A DNA stretch of 64,000 nt from Nonomuraea sp. NEAU-A123 (GTDB lineage Bacteria; Actinomycetota; Actinomycetes; Streptosporangiales; Streptosporangiaceae). A program made the translations under genes and the position numbers. The DNA lies in contig NZ_JAHFZZ010000008.1 in NCBI RefSeq assembly GCF_018603905.1, forward strand, positions 124,001 through 188,000, in the 5' to 3' direction. Position 1 is the first letter of the stretch, and each line of letters starts with the position of its first letter. The notes beneath the pieces were generated by a model. That model made no database searches. It saw only the letters and a list, made by a program, of their open reading frames with translations, and was not told the DNA's origin. Shown piece by piece: positions 35,468 through 44,307 of this stretch.

Positions 35468-35763
35468 TTTCCCAATAGATTGGCACGTACTCGGATTGTT
35501 GAATATAGGGAAATAAAGCCGGATTTGTCGGTGGCGCAAGGCGGCCAACGGGCCATTGCCTGGTCGCGGAACGGCCTTTAGCATCGAAGACGTCGCGACC
35601 GAACCCCAAGCGTGAGGCGACCGATAATTCGATGACGACGCCGCTCACATTCCGCGCCACCAGGACTGAGGAATTATCCTCGTCGATCTGATTTCTCCGG
35701 AAGCGATTTCCCACCCGTACGAGCTGACGGGTTTCATTCCACGATCAGAGAGTGCGAGGAAAC
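35468..35763. promoter_or_regulatory. Promoter region of the 2-MIB encapsulin operon
   Basis: This 296-base gap is AT-richer than its surroundings. ATTTCCC (35467-35473) pairs with GGGAAAT (35508-35514). GATAATTC (35623-35630) pairs with GAATTATC (35671-35678), and the latter sits in a tight dyad GAGGA-ATTA-TCCTC (35668-35681). The dyads may bind a regulator of the terpene operon. A GAGGA ribosome site lies at 35756-35760. No gene is supported here. Confidence 0.55.
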
Positions 35764-37158
35764 ATGTCCACCGAGCAAGGGGAAAAGCCGCTGAGCCTGG
35801 GCACCCGGGCCGCGCGCAATCTGGCCACCACCACCAAGACCCGCCCGCAGATGCAAGCCATCACCTCCCGCTGGCTGCTGCGCATGCTTCCCTGGGTGGA
35901 CGTGGCCGGGGGCACCTATCGGGTCAACCGCAGGCTGACCCACGCGGTGGGACGCGGCCGGGTCGGCGTGGTGCAGGACGGAGCCGACGATGTGTGGATC
36001 ATCCCGGAGACGCTCGCGGAGCTGCCCGCGCTGCGCGGGTTCGACGACCTGGACGTGCTGAGCGCGATCGCCTCCACGTTCACGACCCGGCACTTCCAGG
36101 CCGGGGAGGTCATCGTCGCGGCCGGGGCGCCGGTCGTCGAGACCTTCGTCATCGCCCACGGCCGGCTCAACCGGCTGTCCACCGGCCAATACGGCGGCAC
36201 GGTGACCCTCGGGGTCATCGCGGACGGTGACCAGTTCGGCGACGAGGTCTTCGCGCAGGACGATCCCCGGTGGCCCTACTCGGTCAGGGCCGACACCGCC
36301 GGGACGGTCATGGTGTCGCCGCGGCAGGAGCTTCAGCGGCTGATCGACGGATCGCCCGCCCTGCGGGAGCACCTCCAGCGTTATCTGGAGGGCACCCGCA
36401 AGCCCGTCAACAAACGCGGCGAGGCGGCGGTCGAGGTGGCCGCCGGGCACGTCGGCGAGCCACACCTCGGCGGCACCTTCGTGGACTACGAGCTCCATCC
36501 TCGCGAGTACGAACTGAGCGTCTCGCAGACCATCCTGCGGGTCCACACCCGCGTGGCGGACCTCTACAACGAACCGATGAACCAGTTCGAGGAGCAGCTC
36601 CGCCTGACGATCCACGAGATCCGCGAGCGCCAGGAATGGGAGATGCTCAACAACCGCGAGTTCGGGCTGCTGCACAACGCGGATTACGGACAGCGGATCA
36701 ACACCTGGTCAGGCCCCCCGACCCCGGACGACCTCGATGACCTGATCAGCATGCGCCGCAAGACCCGCCTGCTGCTCGCACATCCCAAGGCGATCGCGGC
36801 GTTCTTCCGCGAATGCAACAAGCGCGGCCTGACCGTGGGCAGCGCCAACGTCAACGGCCACGAGATCCCGGCCTGGCGCGGCATCCCGATCTTCCCCTGC
36901 GGCAAGATCCCGATCACCGACGGGCACACCAGCTCGATCGTGGCCATGCGCACGGGCGAGGAGGACCAGGGGGTGGTCGGCCTCCACCAGGTCGGCATCC
37001 CCGAGGAGTACGAGCCCGGCCTGAACGTCCGCTTCATGGAGACCAGCAGCCAGGCCGTGATGTCCTACTTGGTCAGCGCCTACTACTCGACGGCGATCCT
37101 GGTCTCCGACGCGATCGGGATCCTGGAGAACGTCAACATCGCCGCCCCTCGATCCTGA
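35764..37158 (+). CDS. Family 2B encapsulin shell protein with cNMP-binding domain
   Basis: The 464-residue protein is usually annotated as a Crp-like nucleotide-binding protein, but it has no DNA-binding domain. An N-terminal arm (about 1-75) leads into a cyclic-nucleotide-binding domain (about 88-212; FQAGEVIVAAGAPVVETFVI, then FGDEVFAQDD). The rest matches the HK97-type shell fold of family 2 encapsulins, including RERQEWEMLNNREFGLLHNADYG (289-310, E-loop region) and the A-domain YSTAILVSDAIGILENVNI near the end. It should self-assemble into a protein cage around the 2-MIB synthase encoded 28 bases downstream. EshA of Streptomyces griseus is a relative. Nucleotide binding is inferred. Confidence 0.92.
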   Translation: MSTEQGEKPLSLGTRAARNLATTTKTRPQMQAITSRWLLRMLPWVDVAGGTYRVNRRLTHAVGRGRVGVVQDGADDVWIIPETLAELPALRGFDDLDVLSAIASTFTTRHFQAGEVIVAAGAPVVETFVIAHGRLNRLSTGQYGGTVTLGVIADGDQFGDEVFAQDDPRWPYSVRADTAGTVMVSPRQELQRLIDGSPALREHLQRYLEGTRKPVNKRGEAAVEVAAGHVGEPHLGGTFVDYELHPREYELSVSQTILRVHTRVADLYNEPMNQFEEQLRLTIHEIRERQEWEMLNNREFGLLHNADYGQRINTWSGPPTPDDLDDLISMRRKTRLLLAHPKAIAAFFRECNKRGLTVGSANVNGHEIPAWRGIPIFPCGKIPITDGHTSSIVAMRTGEEDQGVVGLHQVGIPEEYEPGLNVRFMETSSQAVMSYLVSAYYSTAILVSDAIGILENVNIAAPRS

Positions 37159-37186
37159 CCGATCATCATCGTAGGAAGAGGGCGTC

Positions 37187-38452
37187 ATGTCCGCAGACGA
37201 CACCCCAGCACCTCCCGCCGCCATTACGCTGCCGACCGGCCCCTCCGTCCGCCGAGCCGCCACCACCCAGGTCCAGGCCGTACCAGAGGAGCCGGACGCC
37301 CTGGCCCGGATGCCGGCAGGTCCCACCGGCCTGGGCACCTCGGCGCTGCGCGTCCCGCTCTCCGACCTACGGCCCGCGGCCAGGCCCTGTGAGCATGACG
37401 GGCACGAACCTCCGCTGCCGCACCCGACCCTTCCGGGCGCCGTACGCAAGCACAGCCTCGCACCCCTCGCCTACCAGGAGCGGGAGTGGGGCGACGGGTC
37501 GTATCCGCCGCTGTACTGCCCCGACACCGTACGCATCGACGAGGACCTGGCCGACGAGGTCAACCGGCGGCTGGTGGCGTGGGCGGAGCGGGTCGGGATC
37601 CACGAGGGCCGGATGAAGGAGTTCGGCGACACGGGCTACGGCCGGCTGGCCATGCTCACGCACCCCGACACCGACGACCCCGACATGCTGCTGGTCGCGG
37701 CGCAGATGAACGCCGCCTGGTGGGCGGCCGACGACTACTACGCCGACGAGACCGCGCTGGGCGCGACACCGACCGAACTGCCGCCGCGGCTGGCCCTGGT
37801 GACCTCCGCCATGGACCCGCCCCCGCCCGCGGGCGACTACACCTGCCAGCTCGAGGACGCGATCCAGGCCGACCCCGTCCTGGTCTCGCTGAGGTCGAGC
37901 ATCACCCACATCTCCCGGCACGCCACCCCGTCACAGGTCGGGCGCGTCTGCAACATCACCTCCCAGATGTACGTGAGCTGGGCCGCCTACGCGGCTTGGC
38001 GCTACCTGGAGACGCCACCGCCGGTCTGGCGCTACCTCGCAGCGCGTCAGCACGACAGCTTCTACACCTCCATGACGCTGATCGACATCGTGGGCGGTTA
38101 CCACCTCCCCGCCGACCTCTTCTTCGAGCGGCGCTTCCACACCGCGCTCATGCAGGCAGGCACCGCCAGCGTCCTGGTCAACGACCTGTATTCCGTCGAG
38201 AAGGAGGCCGCCGACGAACTCCCGGACTCCAACGTGATCCTGCTCATCGCGGCCGAGGAGAAGTGTTCGATCCGCGAGGCGACCGAACGCGCGGTCGCCC
38301 TCCACAACGATCTCGTCAGGGGCTTCGAATCCAGCCGGCGCGAGCTCACCGCCGTCCCGTCAGCGGAACTCCACCGGTTCCTGCGCGGAGCCCAGGGGTG
38401 GATGGCCGGATGCCTCGAATGGCACGGCTCCACCAGCCGCTACCAGTCTTGA
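37187..38452 (+). CDS. 2-Methylisoborneol synthase (class I terpene cyclase, encapsulin cargo)
   Basis: The 421-residue cyclase converts 2-methylgeranyl diphosphate to the earthy odorant 2-methylisoborneol. The Asp-rich motif is DDYYADE (182-188) and the NSE triad is NDLYSVEKE (Asn332, Ser336, Glu340), both Mg2+-diphosphate sites. A terminal RY pair is at 418-419. The first 95 residues are Pro/Ala-rich and probably disordered, with a GPTGLGTSALR segment (45-55) that recurs in other 2-MIB synthases, from memory, and may direct loading into the encapsulin. A GAGGG site precedes the ATG. The gene sits between shell and methyltransferase genes. Confidence 0.96.
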   Translation: MSADDTPAPPAAITLPTGPSVRRAATTQVQAVPEEPDALARMPAGPTGLGTSALRVPLSDLRPAARPCEHDGHEPPLPHPTLPGAVRKHSLAPLAYQEREWGDGSYPPLYCPDTVRIDEDLADEVNRRLVAWAERVGIHEGRMKEFGDTGYGRLAMLTHPDTDDPDMLLVAAQMNAAWWAADDYYADETALGATPTELPPRLALVTSAMDPPPPAGDYTCQLEDAIQADPVLVSLRSSITHISRHATPSQVGRVCNITSQMYVSWAAYAAWRYLETPPPVWRYLAARQHDSFYTSMTLIDIVGGYHLPADLFFERRFHTALMQAGTASVLVNDLYSVEKEAADELPDSNVILLIAAEEKCSIREATERAVALHNDLVRGFESSRRELTAVPSAELHRFLRGAQGWMAGCLEWHGSTSRYQS

Positions 38453-38492
38453 CCCCGCTCCCCGCCAGTTCGCGAAGAAGGGAATCCCTCAG

Positions 38493-39347
38493 GTGACCGC
38501 TACGCAGGACTCCACCGTCCTCAACAGCCTCTACCAGCGATCCGTCGCCGACTACTGGAACACCGAGAAGAACCCGGTCAACCTCCGCCTGGGCGAAGTG
38601 GACGGCATCTACCACCATCACTACGGCATCGGCGCCGTCGACTGGACCGTGCTGGACGGCGCCGCGGAGACCCGGGACGAACGCGTGATCAGGGAGCTCC
38701 ATCGGCTCGAATCCGCGCAGACCGACCTCCTCATGAGCTGGCTCGGTCCGCTCGAACCCCACCACAGGGTCATGGACGCGGGCTCGGGCAGAGGCGGCTC
38801 CAGCATCGTCGCCAACCTGCGCTTCGGCTGTCAGGTGGACGGCGTGTCCATTTCCGAGTCCCAGGTCGCCTTCGCCAACGAGCAGGCCAGGCAGCGCGGC
38901 GTGGACGGCAAGGTCAGCTTCCACTTCCGCAACATGCTCGACACCCGCTTCGAAACTGGATCGTTCCAGGCGATCTGGAACAACGAGAGCACGATGTACG
39001 TCGAGCTCTCGCTGCTGTTCGCCGAGCACGCCCGGCTGCTGAACCGCGGTGGCCGATACGTGTGCATCACCGGCTGCTACAACGACGCCTACGGCCTGCC
39101 GTCCCGGGCCATCAGCCAGATCAACGCGCACTACATCTGCGACATCCATCCGCGCAGCACGTACTTCAAGGAGATGGCGGCCAACCGCCTCGTCCCCATC
39201 GGCGTCGTGGACCTCACGCCCGCGACGATCCCCTACTGGGAGCTGCGTGCCAAGAGCTCCCTTGCCACCGGCATCGAGCAACCCTTCCTCGACGCCTACA
39301 AGAACGGCAGCTTCCAGTACCTCCTCATCGCCGCCGACCGCGCCTGA
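38493..39347 (+). CDS. Geranyl diphosphate 2-C-methyltransferase
   Basis: The 284-residue SAM-dependent enzyme methylates C2 of geranyl diphosphate, supplying the substrate of 2-methylisoborneol synthase. The glycine-rich SAM site is VMDAGSGRGGSS, followed by GVSISESQVAFANEQA and the acidic FQAIWNNESTMYVEL region. GTG 38493 follows AGGGA by a normal distance, 40 bases after the cyclase stop. Length and the VDGIYHHHYGIG opening match the GPPMT family. It closes the three-gene operon and is followed by a terminator. It may act outside or associated with the cage; the sequence does not tell. Confidence 0.96.
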   Translation: MTATQDSTVLNSLYQRSVADYWNTEKNPVNLRLGEVDGIYHHHYGIGAVDWTVLDGAAETRDERVIRELHRLESAQTDLLMSWLGPLEPHHRVMDAGSGRGGSSIVANLRFGCQVDGVSISESQVAFANEQARQRGVDGKVSFHFRNMLDTRFETGSFQAIWNNESTMYVELSLLFAEHARLLNRGGRYVCITGCYNDAYGLPSRAISQINAHYICDIHPRSTYFKEMAANRLVPIGVVDLTPATIPYWELRAKSSLATGIEQPFLDAYKNGSFQYLLIAADRA

Positions 39348-39361
39348 CGGACGTGCCCCCG

Positions 39362-39390
39362 GCCGCCGCGACGCGATCGTCGCAGGCGGC
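39362..39390 (+). terminator. Terminator of 2-MIB operon
   Basis: GCCGCC-GCGACG and CGTCGC-A-GGCGGC form a 12-bp stem with a CGAT loop and one bulged A, 14 bases after the methyltransferase stop. Confidence 0.75.
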
Positions 39391-39459
39391 ACCCCTCCTG
39401 GGGGCGCACCGGTATCCGCCCGTCCAACGGTGCTGATTCGCAGGTAAAGTGGTGAGATC

Positions 39460-40467
39460 GTGGTAACCCGTAATGACGTGGCGCGCTTGGCCGGGACCTC
39501 GCCCGCCGTGGTCAGTTATGTGATGAACAACGGTCCCAAGCCGGTGTCCGCGGCGACCAAGAGCCGGGTGCTGGCCGCCGTCGAGGAGCTGGGCTACCGT
39601 CCCAACGCCGTGGCCAGGTCTTTGCGTGCGCGGCGGACGTGGACGATCGGTGTCATCGCCTCTGACAGCGCGGGTGGCAAGAGCCCGTTCTTCGGCGAGT
39701 TCACCAGGTCGTGCGAGGACGTGGCCTGGGAGCGCGGCTACTCCGTCCTGCTCGGCAACTCGGCCGAGCAGCCCGTACGCGCCGAGGGCTACGTGCGGTC
39801 GTTCCTGGAGCGGCAGGTCGACGGGCTGGTGCTGATGCGTGTACGCCCGTCGGCCCAGCAGGTCAAGGAGCTGGAGGGGCGCGTCCCGGTCGTGACGATC
39901 GACCACGAGGCGCCGCCGTTCTTCTCCAGGCTGGCCGTCGACGACGAGGAAGGCGGTTATCTCGCCGCCGCGCACCTGGCCGGGCACGGGCACACCCGGC
40001 TCGCGTTCGTCGGCGGGCCGCTGAACATCACGGCGGTCGAGCTGCGGCTGGCGGGCTGGCGCAAGGGGCTGGCCGAGAAGGGGCTCGACAGCTCACTGGT
40101 CGCGCACGCCGGGATCAGCCTGGAGGGCGGCTACTCGGCCGCCACCGAGCTGCTGGCCGAGCGCCCGACGGCGCTGTTCGCCACCACTGACCACCAGGCG
40201 ATCGGCGCCATGCGCGCCGCCGCCGACCTGGGCCTGCGGGTGCCCGCCGACCTGGCGATCATCGGGTTCGACGGGGCGCGCGAGTCCGCGTTCACCGTGC
40301 CGGGCCTGACGACGATCAGGCAGCCGATCGACGAGATGGCCCGCTTCGCCGCCGAGACCCTGATCGCCGCCATCGAGCAGGGCGAGACCGAGCCGGTCAC
40401 CCGGATCTTCCCCGCCGAGCTCGTCCGCCGCGGCTCATGCGGCTGCCAGGACCCGCGCACTCCCTAG
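39460..40467 (+). CDS. LacI family transcriptional regulator
   Basis: The 335-residue protein starts at GTG 39460 with the LacI helix-turn-helix VTRNDVARLAGTSPAVVSYVMNNGPKPVSAATKSRV and hinge GYRPNAVARSLRARR. A periplasmic-binding-protein-like effector domain follows (TIGVIASDSAGGKSPFFGEF ... DLAIIGFDGARESAFTVPGLTTIRQP). Its stop codon shares a CTAG with the stop of the convergent nucleoside hydrolase gene. It probably represses the nucleoside hydrolase/ABC operon, whose promoter carries a long dyad at 44308-44337, with a nucleoside or ribose-type effector (inference). Confidence 0.93.
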   Translation: MVTRNDVARLAGTSPAVVSYVMNNGPKPVSAATKSRVLAAVEELGYRPNAVARSLRARRTWTIGVIASDSAGGKSPFFGEFTRSCEDVAWERGYSVLLGNSAEQPVRAEGYVRSFLERQVDGLVLMRVRPSAQQVKELEGRVPVVTIDHEAPPFFSRLAVDDEEGGYLAAAHLAGHGHTRLAFVGGPLNITAVELRLAGWRKGLAEKGLDSSLVAHAGISLEGGYSAATELLAERPTALFATTDHQAIGAMRAAADLGLRVPADLAIIGFDGARESAFTVPGLTTIRQPIDEMARFAAETLIAAIEQGETEPVTRIFPAELVRRGSCGCQDPRTP

Positions 40468-41333
40468 CGGGGTCCCGCGACGGTTCTGGCGACGATCTGC
40501 GCGGCCACCTCGTCCGCACGGGCCGCCACCGTGATCCTGGTACGGCCCGCGCCCTCGGTGAACACGCTGCCGCCTTCGGCGTCGATCGCCACGTGGCCTT
40601 CCCCGGTGAACCCGAACAGGTCGGGCGCCAGCAGCGTCAGCACTGTGATCGGGTCGTGCGGGCTGTTCCACTCCTCGTTCCAGAACCGCCACCACTGCTC
40701 GATCTCCGCCTTCAGCGCCTTCCCGAACTCGCCCGCCTCGGCGATCCTGGCCACGTCGCCGGCCCCCAGCCGCACGGTCGTGGTGATCTCCAGCCCGGTC
40801 ACGGTGATGGGGGCGCCGGAGTCGAACACGATCTTCGCGGCCTCGGGGTCGCACTTGAGGTTGTGCTCGGGCTCCGGGGAGTCGAAGCGGCCGCCCATGA
40901 TCCACAGGTGCCGGACGTTCGCCGCGAACGACGGGTCGGCCTGGATGGCGTTCGCGATGTTGGTCAGCGGGCCGATCGCGACGACGTCGATCTCGCCCGG
41001 CGCCCGGCGCACCCGCTCGGTGAGGTAGGTGGTGGCGTCCGGCTCATGGGAGACCTGCTCGGTGTCGAGGTCGGCGAAGAGCTTGCCCTCGTGGCCCGCC
41101 CACCAGACCTCGCGGTCGGTGAGTGTCTTCTCCGCGCCGGGCACCACGGTCAGGGTACGGCCCGCCAGCCGTACCAGCCGCTTGGCCAGCCGCGCCCGCA
41201 GCGCCGTGTCACCGTAGACGGTGACGCAGCCCAGCAGGTCCACCTCCGGCGACCCGAGCAGGACGGCCAGCGCGAGCGCGTCGTCCACGTCGGAGCCGAG
41301 GTCGGTGTCGAGAATGATCTGACGGTCAGCCAT
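40464..41333 (-). CDS. Nucleoside hydrolase (IUNH family)
   Basis: The 289-residue enzyme has the family's Ca2+-binding signature ILDTDLGSDVDDALAL at residues 7-22. It also has the GPLTNIANAI and EPEHNLKCDPEAAKIVFDSGAP segments that bind ribose and leaving group. It cleaves ribonucleosides to base plus ribose. It is the last gene of a minus-strand operon behind two permeases and a binding protein, which implies import of nucleosides or related N-ribosides for salvage. No signal peptide is seen, so it acts in the cytoplasm. Confidence 0.94.
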   Translation of the reverse strand: MADRQIILDTDLGSDVDDALALAVLLGSPEVDLLGCVTVYGDTALRARLAKRLVRLAGRTLTVVPGAEKTLTDREVWWAGHEGKLFADLDTEQVSHEPDATTYLTERVRRAPGEIDVVAIGPLTNIANAIQADPSFAANVRHLWIMGGRFDSPEPEHNLKCDPEAAKIVFDSGAPITVTGLEITTTVRLGAGDVARIAEAGEFGKALKAEIEQWWRFWNEEWNSPHDPITVLTLLAPDLFGFTGEGHVAIDAEGGSVFTEGAGRTRITVAARADEVAAQIVARTVAGPR

Positions 41334-41354
41334 GGTGGCCTTTCTCTGATGCGG

Positions 41355-42140
41355 CTACTTGAGCCCGGTCGTCGCGATGGACTGGGTGAACTGGCGCTGG
41401 AAGCGCAGGATGATGGCCAGCGGGATCACGGTCAGCACGACCGAGCCGGCGAACAACTGCCCATAGTCGATGGTGAACTGCCCGCGCATGTTGGCCAAGG
41501 CGATCGGGCCGAGTTGATGGGCGGTGTCGGTGCCGATGAGCAGCGGCCAGACGTACGCCTGCCACTGGAAGATGAACAGCGTCAGGCCCGCGCTGACGAG
41601 GGCGGGACGCGACAGCGGCAGGTAGAGCCGGGCGAACACGCCGAACCAGCCCAGCCCGTCGATCCGCGCCGCCTCCACCAGCTCGGCCGGGATGGCCAGG
41701 AAGAACTGGCGCAGCAGGAAGATGGCCAGGCCGTGGCCGAGGCCGGGCAGGATGAGGCCGGCGTAGGTGTTCTGCAGGTTCCAGTCGCGAAACAGCGTGG
41801 CCAGCGGGATCGCGATCGCGTCGAACGGGATGAGGAAGCTCAGCACGACGAGGCCGAAGACCACGGCCTGGCCCTTGAACCTGATGGCCGACAGGCCGAA
41901 CGCCGCCGCCGCGGAGATGGCCAGCCCGATCAGGACCGTGGCCAGCGCGACGAGCAGCGAGTTGGCGATGGCCCGGCCGAAGCCGCCCGTGAGCAGCGCC
42001 AGGTAGTTGGCGAGCGTCGGGTCGGCGGGGATCAGCGAGTTGCCGAGGTTGCCCGTACCGCGCAGCGAGCTGCTGAGCGCCCAGAGCAGGGGCAGCGCGA
42101 AAGCGAGGCCGACGAGTGCGGCGAGTGTCCTTCTGAGCAT
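41355..42140 (-). CDS. ABC transporter permease, MalG type
   Basis: The 261-residue membrane protein has six spans and the EAA loop (VEAARIDGLGWFGVFARLYLP). It ends LRFQRQFTQSIATTGLK, typical of MalG/UgpE permeases. Only two bases separate it from the upstream permease stop, and 21 bases from the nucleoside hydrolase start. It is the second channel subunit of the importer, unusually paired with a nucleoside hydrolase although the transporter class is normally for sugars. Confidence 0.94.
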   Translation of the reverse strand: MLRRTLAALVGLAFALPLLWALSSSLRGTGNLGNSLIPADPTLANYLALLTGGFGRAIANSLLVALATVLIGLAISAAAAFGLSAIRFKGQAVVFGLVVLSFLIPFDAIAIPLATLFRDWNLQNTYAGLILPGLGHGLAIFLLRQFFLAIPAELVEAARIDGLGWFGVFARLYLPLSRPALVSAGLTLFIFQWQAYVWPLLIGTDTAHQLGPIALANMRGQFTIDYGQLFAGSVVLTVIPLAIILRFQRQFTQSIATTGLK

Positions 42141-42142
42141 GC

Positions 42143-42988
42143 TCAGTCCTTGGCGCGCAGCAGGCGGAACTGGACGATGACCACCGCGAGCACGACCAGC
42201 ACCAGCAGCATGACCTCGGCCTGGGCCAGGTTGAGGTCGCCGACGCTGTAGGCGCGGGTGAAGATGTCGAACATGGTGACGTTCGTGGATCCCTGCGGGC
42301 CGCCGTTGGTCAGCATCTGGACCGGGGCGAAGACCAGGAAGTTCGACACCGTGTCGGCCACCAGCACGAACGCCAGCGGCCTGCGCAGCAGCGGCAGCGT
42401 CACATGCCAGAATTTGGCCCAGGCGGAGGCGCCGTCGATGCCCGCCGCCTCATAGAGCTCGCGCGGGATGTCCTGCATGCCGGCGATCAGGAACATCATC
42501 CAGTAGCCGACCCCGATCCACGACAGCAGCACGATCAGGCACCACAGCGCCTGCTGCGGCGAGGTCAGGAACGGCTGCTGCGGGATGCCGAGCACGTGCA
42601 GCACGGCGTTGAGCATCCCGTCGGGCCGGTAGGCCACGCTCCAGATGGCCGCCGACACCGCGGGCGGCACCGCGATCGGCAGGATCACCAGGGAGCGCAG
42701 GGAGCGCACCCCGGCGAACTTCTGCGTGTACAGGACCGCCAGCGCCAGCGCCACCGCGATCTGCAGCGGGTTCACGATCAGGCTGAACACCAGCGTGACC
42801 TTGACGCTCTGCAGGAACGTCGGATCGTCGAACAGCGTCACGTAGTTGCCGAGCCCGACGAAGGACGTCTCGCCGGTGACCAGGCTGGTGTGCCGCAGGC
42901 TGCTGCCGACGGCGATGGCCGCGGGGATCAGCCGGAGCGCCAGCAGGGCCACCAGCGCGGGCGCCAGGAAGGCCAGCGCCACCTTCAT
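42143..42988 (-). CDS. ABC transporter permease, MalF/UgpA type
   Basis: The 281-residue permease begins MKVALAFLAPALVALLALRL, has six spans and the EAA motif YEAAGIDGASAWAKFWHVTLP. ATG 42988 overlaps the binding-protein stop by ATGA. It forms the channel with the MalG-type partner. The substrate is probably a nucleoside or N-glycoside, judging from the hydrolase in the operon. Confidence 0.94.
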   Translation of the reverse strand: MKVALAFLAPALVALLALRLIPAAIAVGSSLRHTSLVTGETSFVGLGNYVTLFDDPTFLQSVKVTLVFSLIVNPLQIAVALALAVLYTQKFAGVRSLRSLVILPIAVPPAVSAAIWSVAYRPDGMLNAVLHVLGIPQQPFLTSPQQALWCLIVLLSWIGVGYWMMFLIAGMQDIPRELYEAAGIDGASAWAKFWHVTLPLLRRPLAFVLVADTVSNFLVFAPVQMLTNGGPQGSTNVTMFDIFTRAYSVGDLNLAQAEVMLLVLVVLAVVIVQFRLLRAKD

Positions 42989-44292
42989 CGAAGCTGCTTC
43001 CAGGCGGTGGTGATCTCCTGCGTCGCCTGGCCGAGCCGGGCCTTGGGGTCGGCGCCGTTGCGGATGTCGGCGAACGCCTTGGTCATGATGTCCTCGAACT
43101 GGATGTAGCCGACCGACCTGGGCCGCGCCACCGCCGTGTGCTCGGCGTCGTACGTCATGATCTCGCCGACGCCCTTCGCCTTGGCGTCCAGCAGGGGTAC
43201 GTACTTCTCGAACGCCGCCTTGCTCGACGGGATGATCGTGGTGTTCTGCGTGGTCTGGAGGTTGCCTTCGGGGTCGAGCGCCGCGTACTCGATGAACTTC
43301 TGCGCCGCCGTCTGCTTCTTGGAGGCCGGGTTGACGCCCCACGACCACGAGCCGGTCGGGGTCACCGGCTTACCGCCCTGGAAGTACGGGTACGGCGCGA
43401 CGCCCCACTTCAGCCCCTTGGCCGCGGCGAACGTGCCCACGTCCCACGGGCCGCCGGCGAAGAAGGCCACCTTGCCCTCGCTGAACAGCGGCGAGGTCTG
43501 GAAGGAGCCGACGCCGCGCGGGGCCAGCTTGTTCGCGAACAGGCCGTGGTACCAGGTCATCGCCTTGAGCCAGCCGTCGGTCGTGATGGCGGGCGTCAGC
43601 ATCTCGGGGCCGGTGATCCCGGATCCGCCGCCGAGCGACTCGGCGAGGCTCTGCAACTGGTAGAACTGCTCGATCTGCTCGGGGATGACCGCCCACTGGG
43701 CGCCGGCCTTCTCCTGCGCCTTCTTGCCGGCCTCGACCGTCTGCTCCCACGTCCACCGCTTGGCCGGGTCACTCGACGGCGGCTGGACGCCCGCCTTCTC
43801 CAGCAGCTCGGTGTTGTAGAAGAGGAACTGGTCGGAGGTCCAGATGGGCAGCGCCCACAGCTTGTCCCTGAAGACGTTGACCTCGTACTGGCCGGGGAGC
43901 GCGGCGCTCTTCACCTTGTCCGTCAAGGCGGTCAGGTCGGTGAGGAAGCCGCGGGTGGCGAGCGCGGCGACGCGCGGCTGGTCCACCGTGTAGACGTCGA
44001 TCGAGTCGTCCTTGGCCGCGAGGCGCTGCTGGAGCACGGTGTTGAGCTGGTCGAAGGGGACCTGGGTGTACGTCACCTTGAGCCCCGGGTTCTTGGCCTC
44101 GAACCCGGCGATGACCGGGGCGAAGGTCTTGGGATCCTCCGGGCCGACGAACTGGATCGGGCCCGCCGCGTCGGCGGCCCGGCTCGCGCCGCTTGATCCG
44201 CTCGACCCGTCTGACCCGCCTGACGCGCCTGACCCGCAGGCGGCCAGGGCGCCGGCCAGGGTTGCCGCGACGATCACCCTGTAGAACTTCAT
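42985..44292 (-). CDS. ABC transporter substrate-binding lipoprotein
   Basis: The 435-residue lipoprotein has a signal peptide with lipobox LAAC (acylated Cys19), a Gly/Ser-rich tether (20-40) and a cluster-1 binding fold (VIAGFEAKNPGLKVTYTQVPFDQL ... YFQGGKPVTPTGSWSWGVNPASKK). AAGGAG precedes the ATG. It captures the substrate for the two downstream permeases. As first gene of the operon it follows a 30-base dyad that is a good LacI-type operator candidate. Confidence 0.94.
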   Translation of the reverse strand: MKFYRVIVAATLAGALAACGSGASGGSDGSSGSSGASRAADAAGPIQFVGPEDPKTFAPVIAGFEAKNPGLKVTYTQVPFDQLNTVLQQRLAAKDDSIDVYTVDQPRVAALATRGFLTDLTALTDKVKSAALPGQYEVNVFRDKLWALPIWTSDQFLFYNTELLEKAGVQPPSSDPAKRWTWEQTVEAGKKAQEKAGAQWAVIPEQIEQFYQLQSLAESLGGGSGITGPEMLTPAITTDGWLKAMTWYHGLFANKLAPRGVGSFQTSPLFSEGKVAFFAGGPWDVGTFAAAKGLKWGVAPYPYFQGGKPVTPTGSWSWGVNPASKKQTAAQKFIEYAALDPEGNLQTTQNTTIIPSSKAAFEKYVPLLDAKAKGVGEIMTYDAEHTAVARPRSVGYIQFEDIMTKAFADIRNGADPKARLGQATQEITTAWKQLR

Positions 44293-44307
44293 CCCCTAGC
44301 TCCTTCT

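Noticed and set aside
35448..35714. 88-codon minus-strand ORF upstream of the encapsulin operon
   Set aside because: No ribosome site or family likeness, and it covers the probable operon promoter with its dyads.
35764..37158. Crp/Fnr-type transcriptional regulator reading of the shell gene
   Set aside because: There is a cNMP domain but no helix-turn-helix; the remaining 250 residues fit the encapsulin shell and the operon context.
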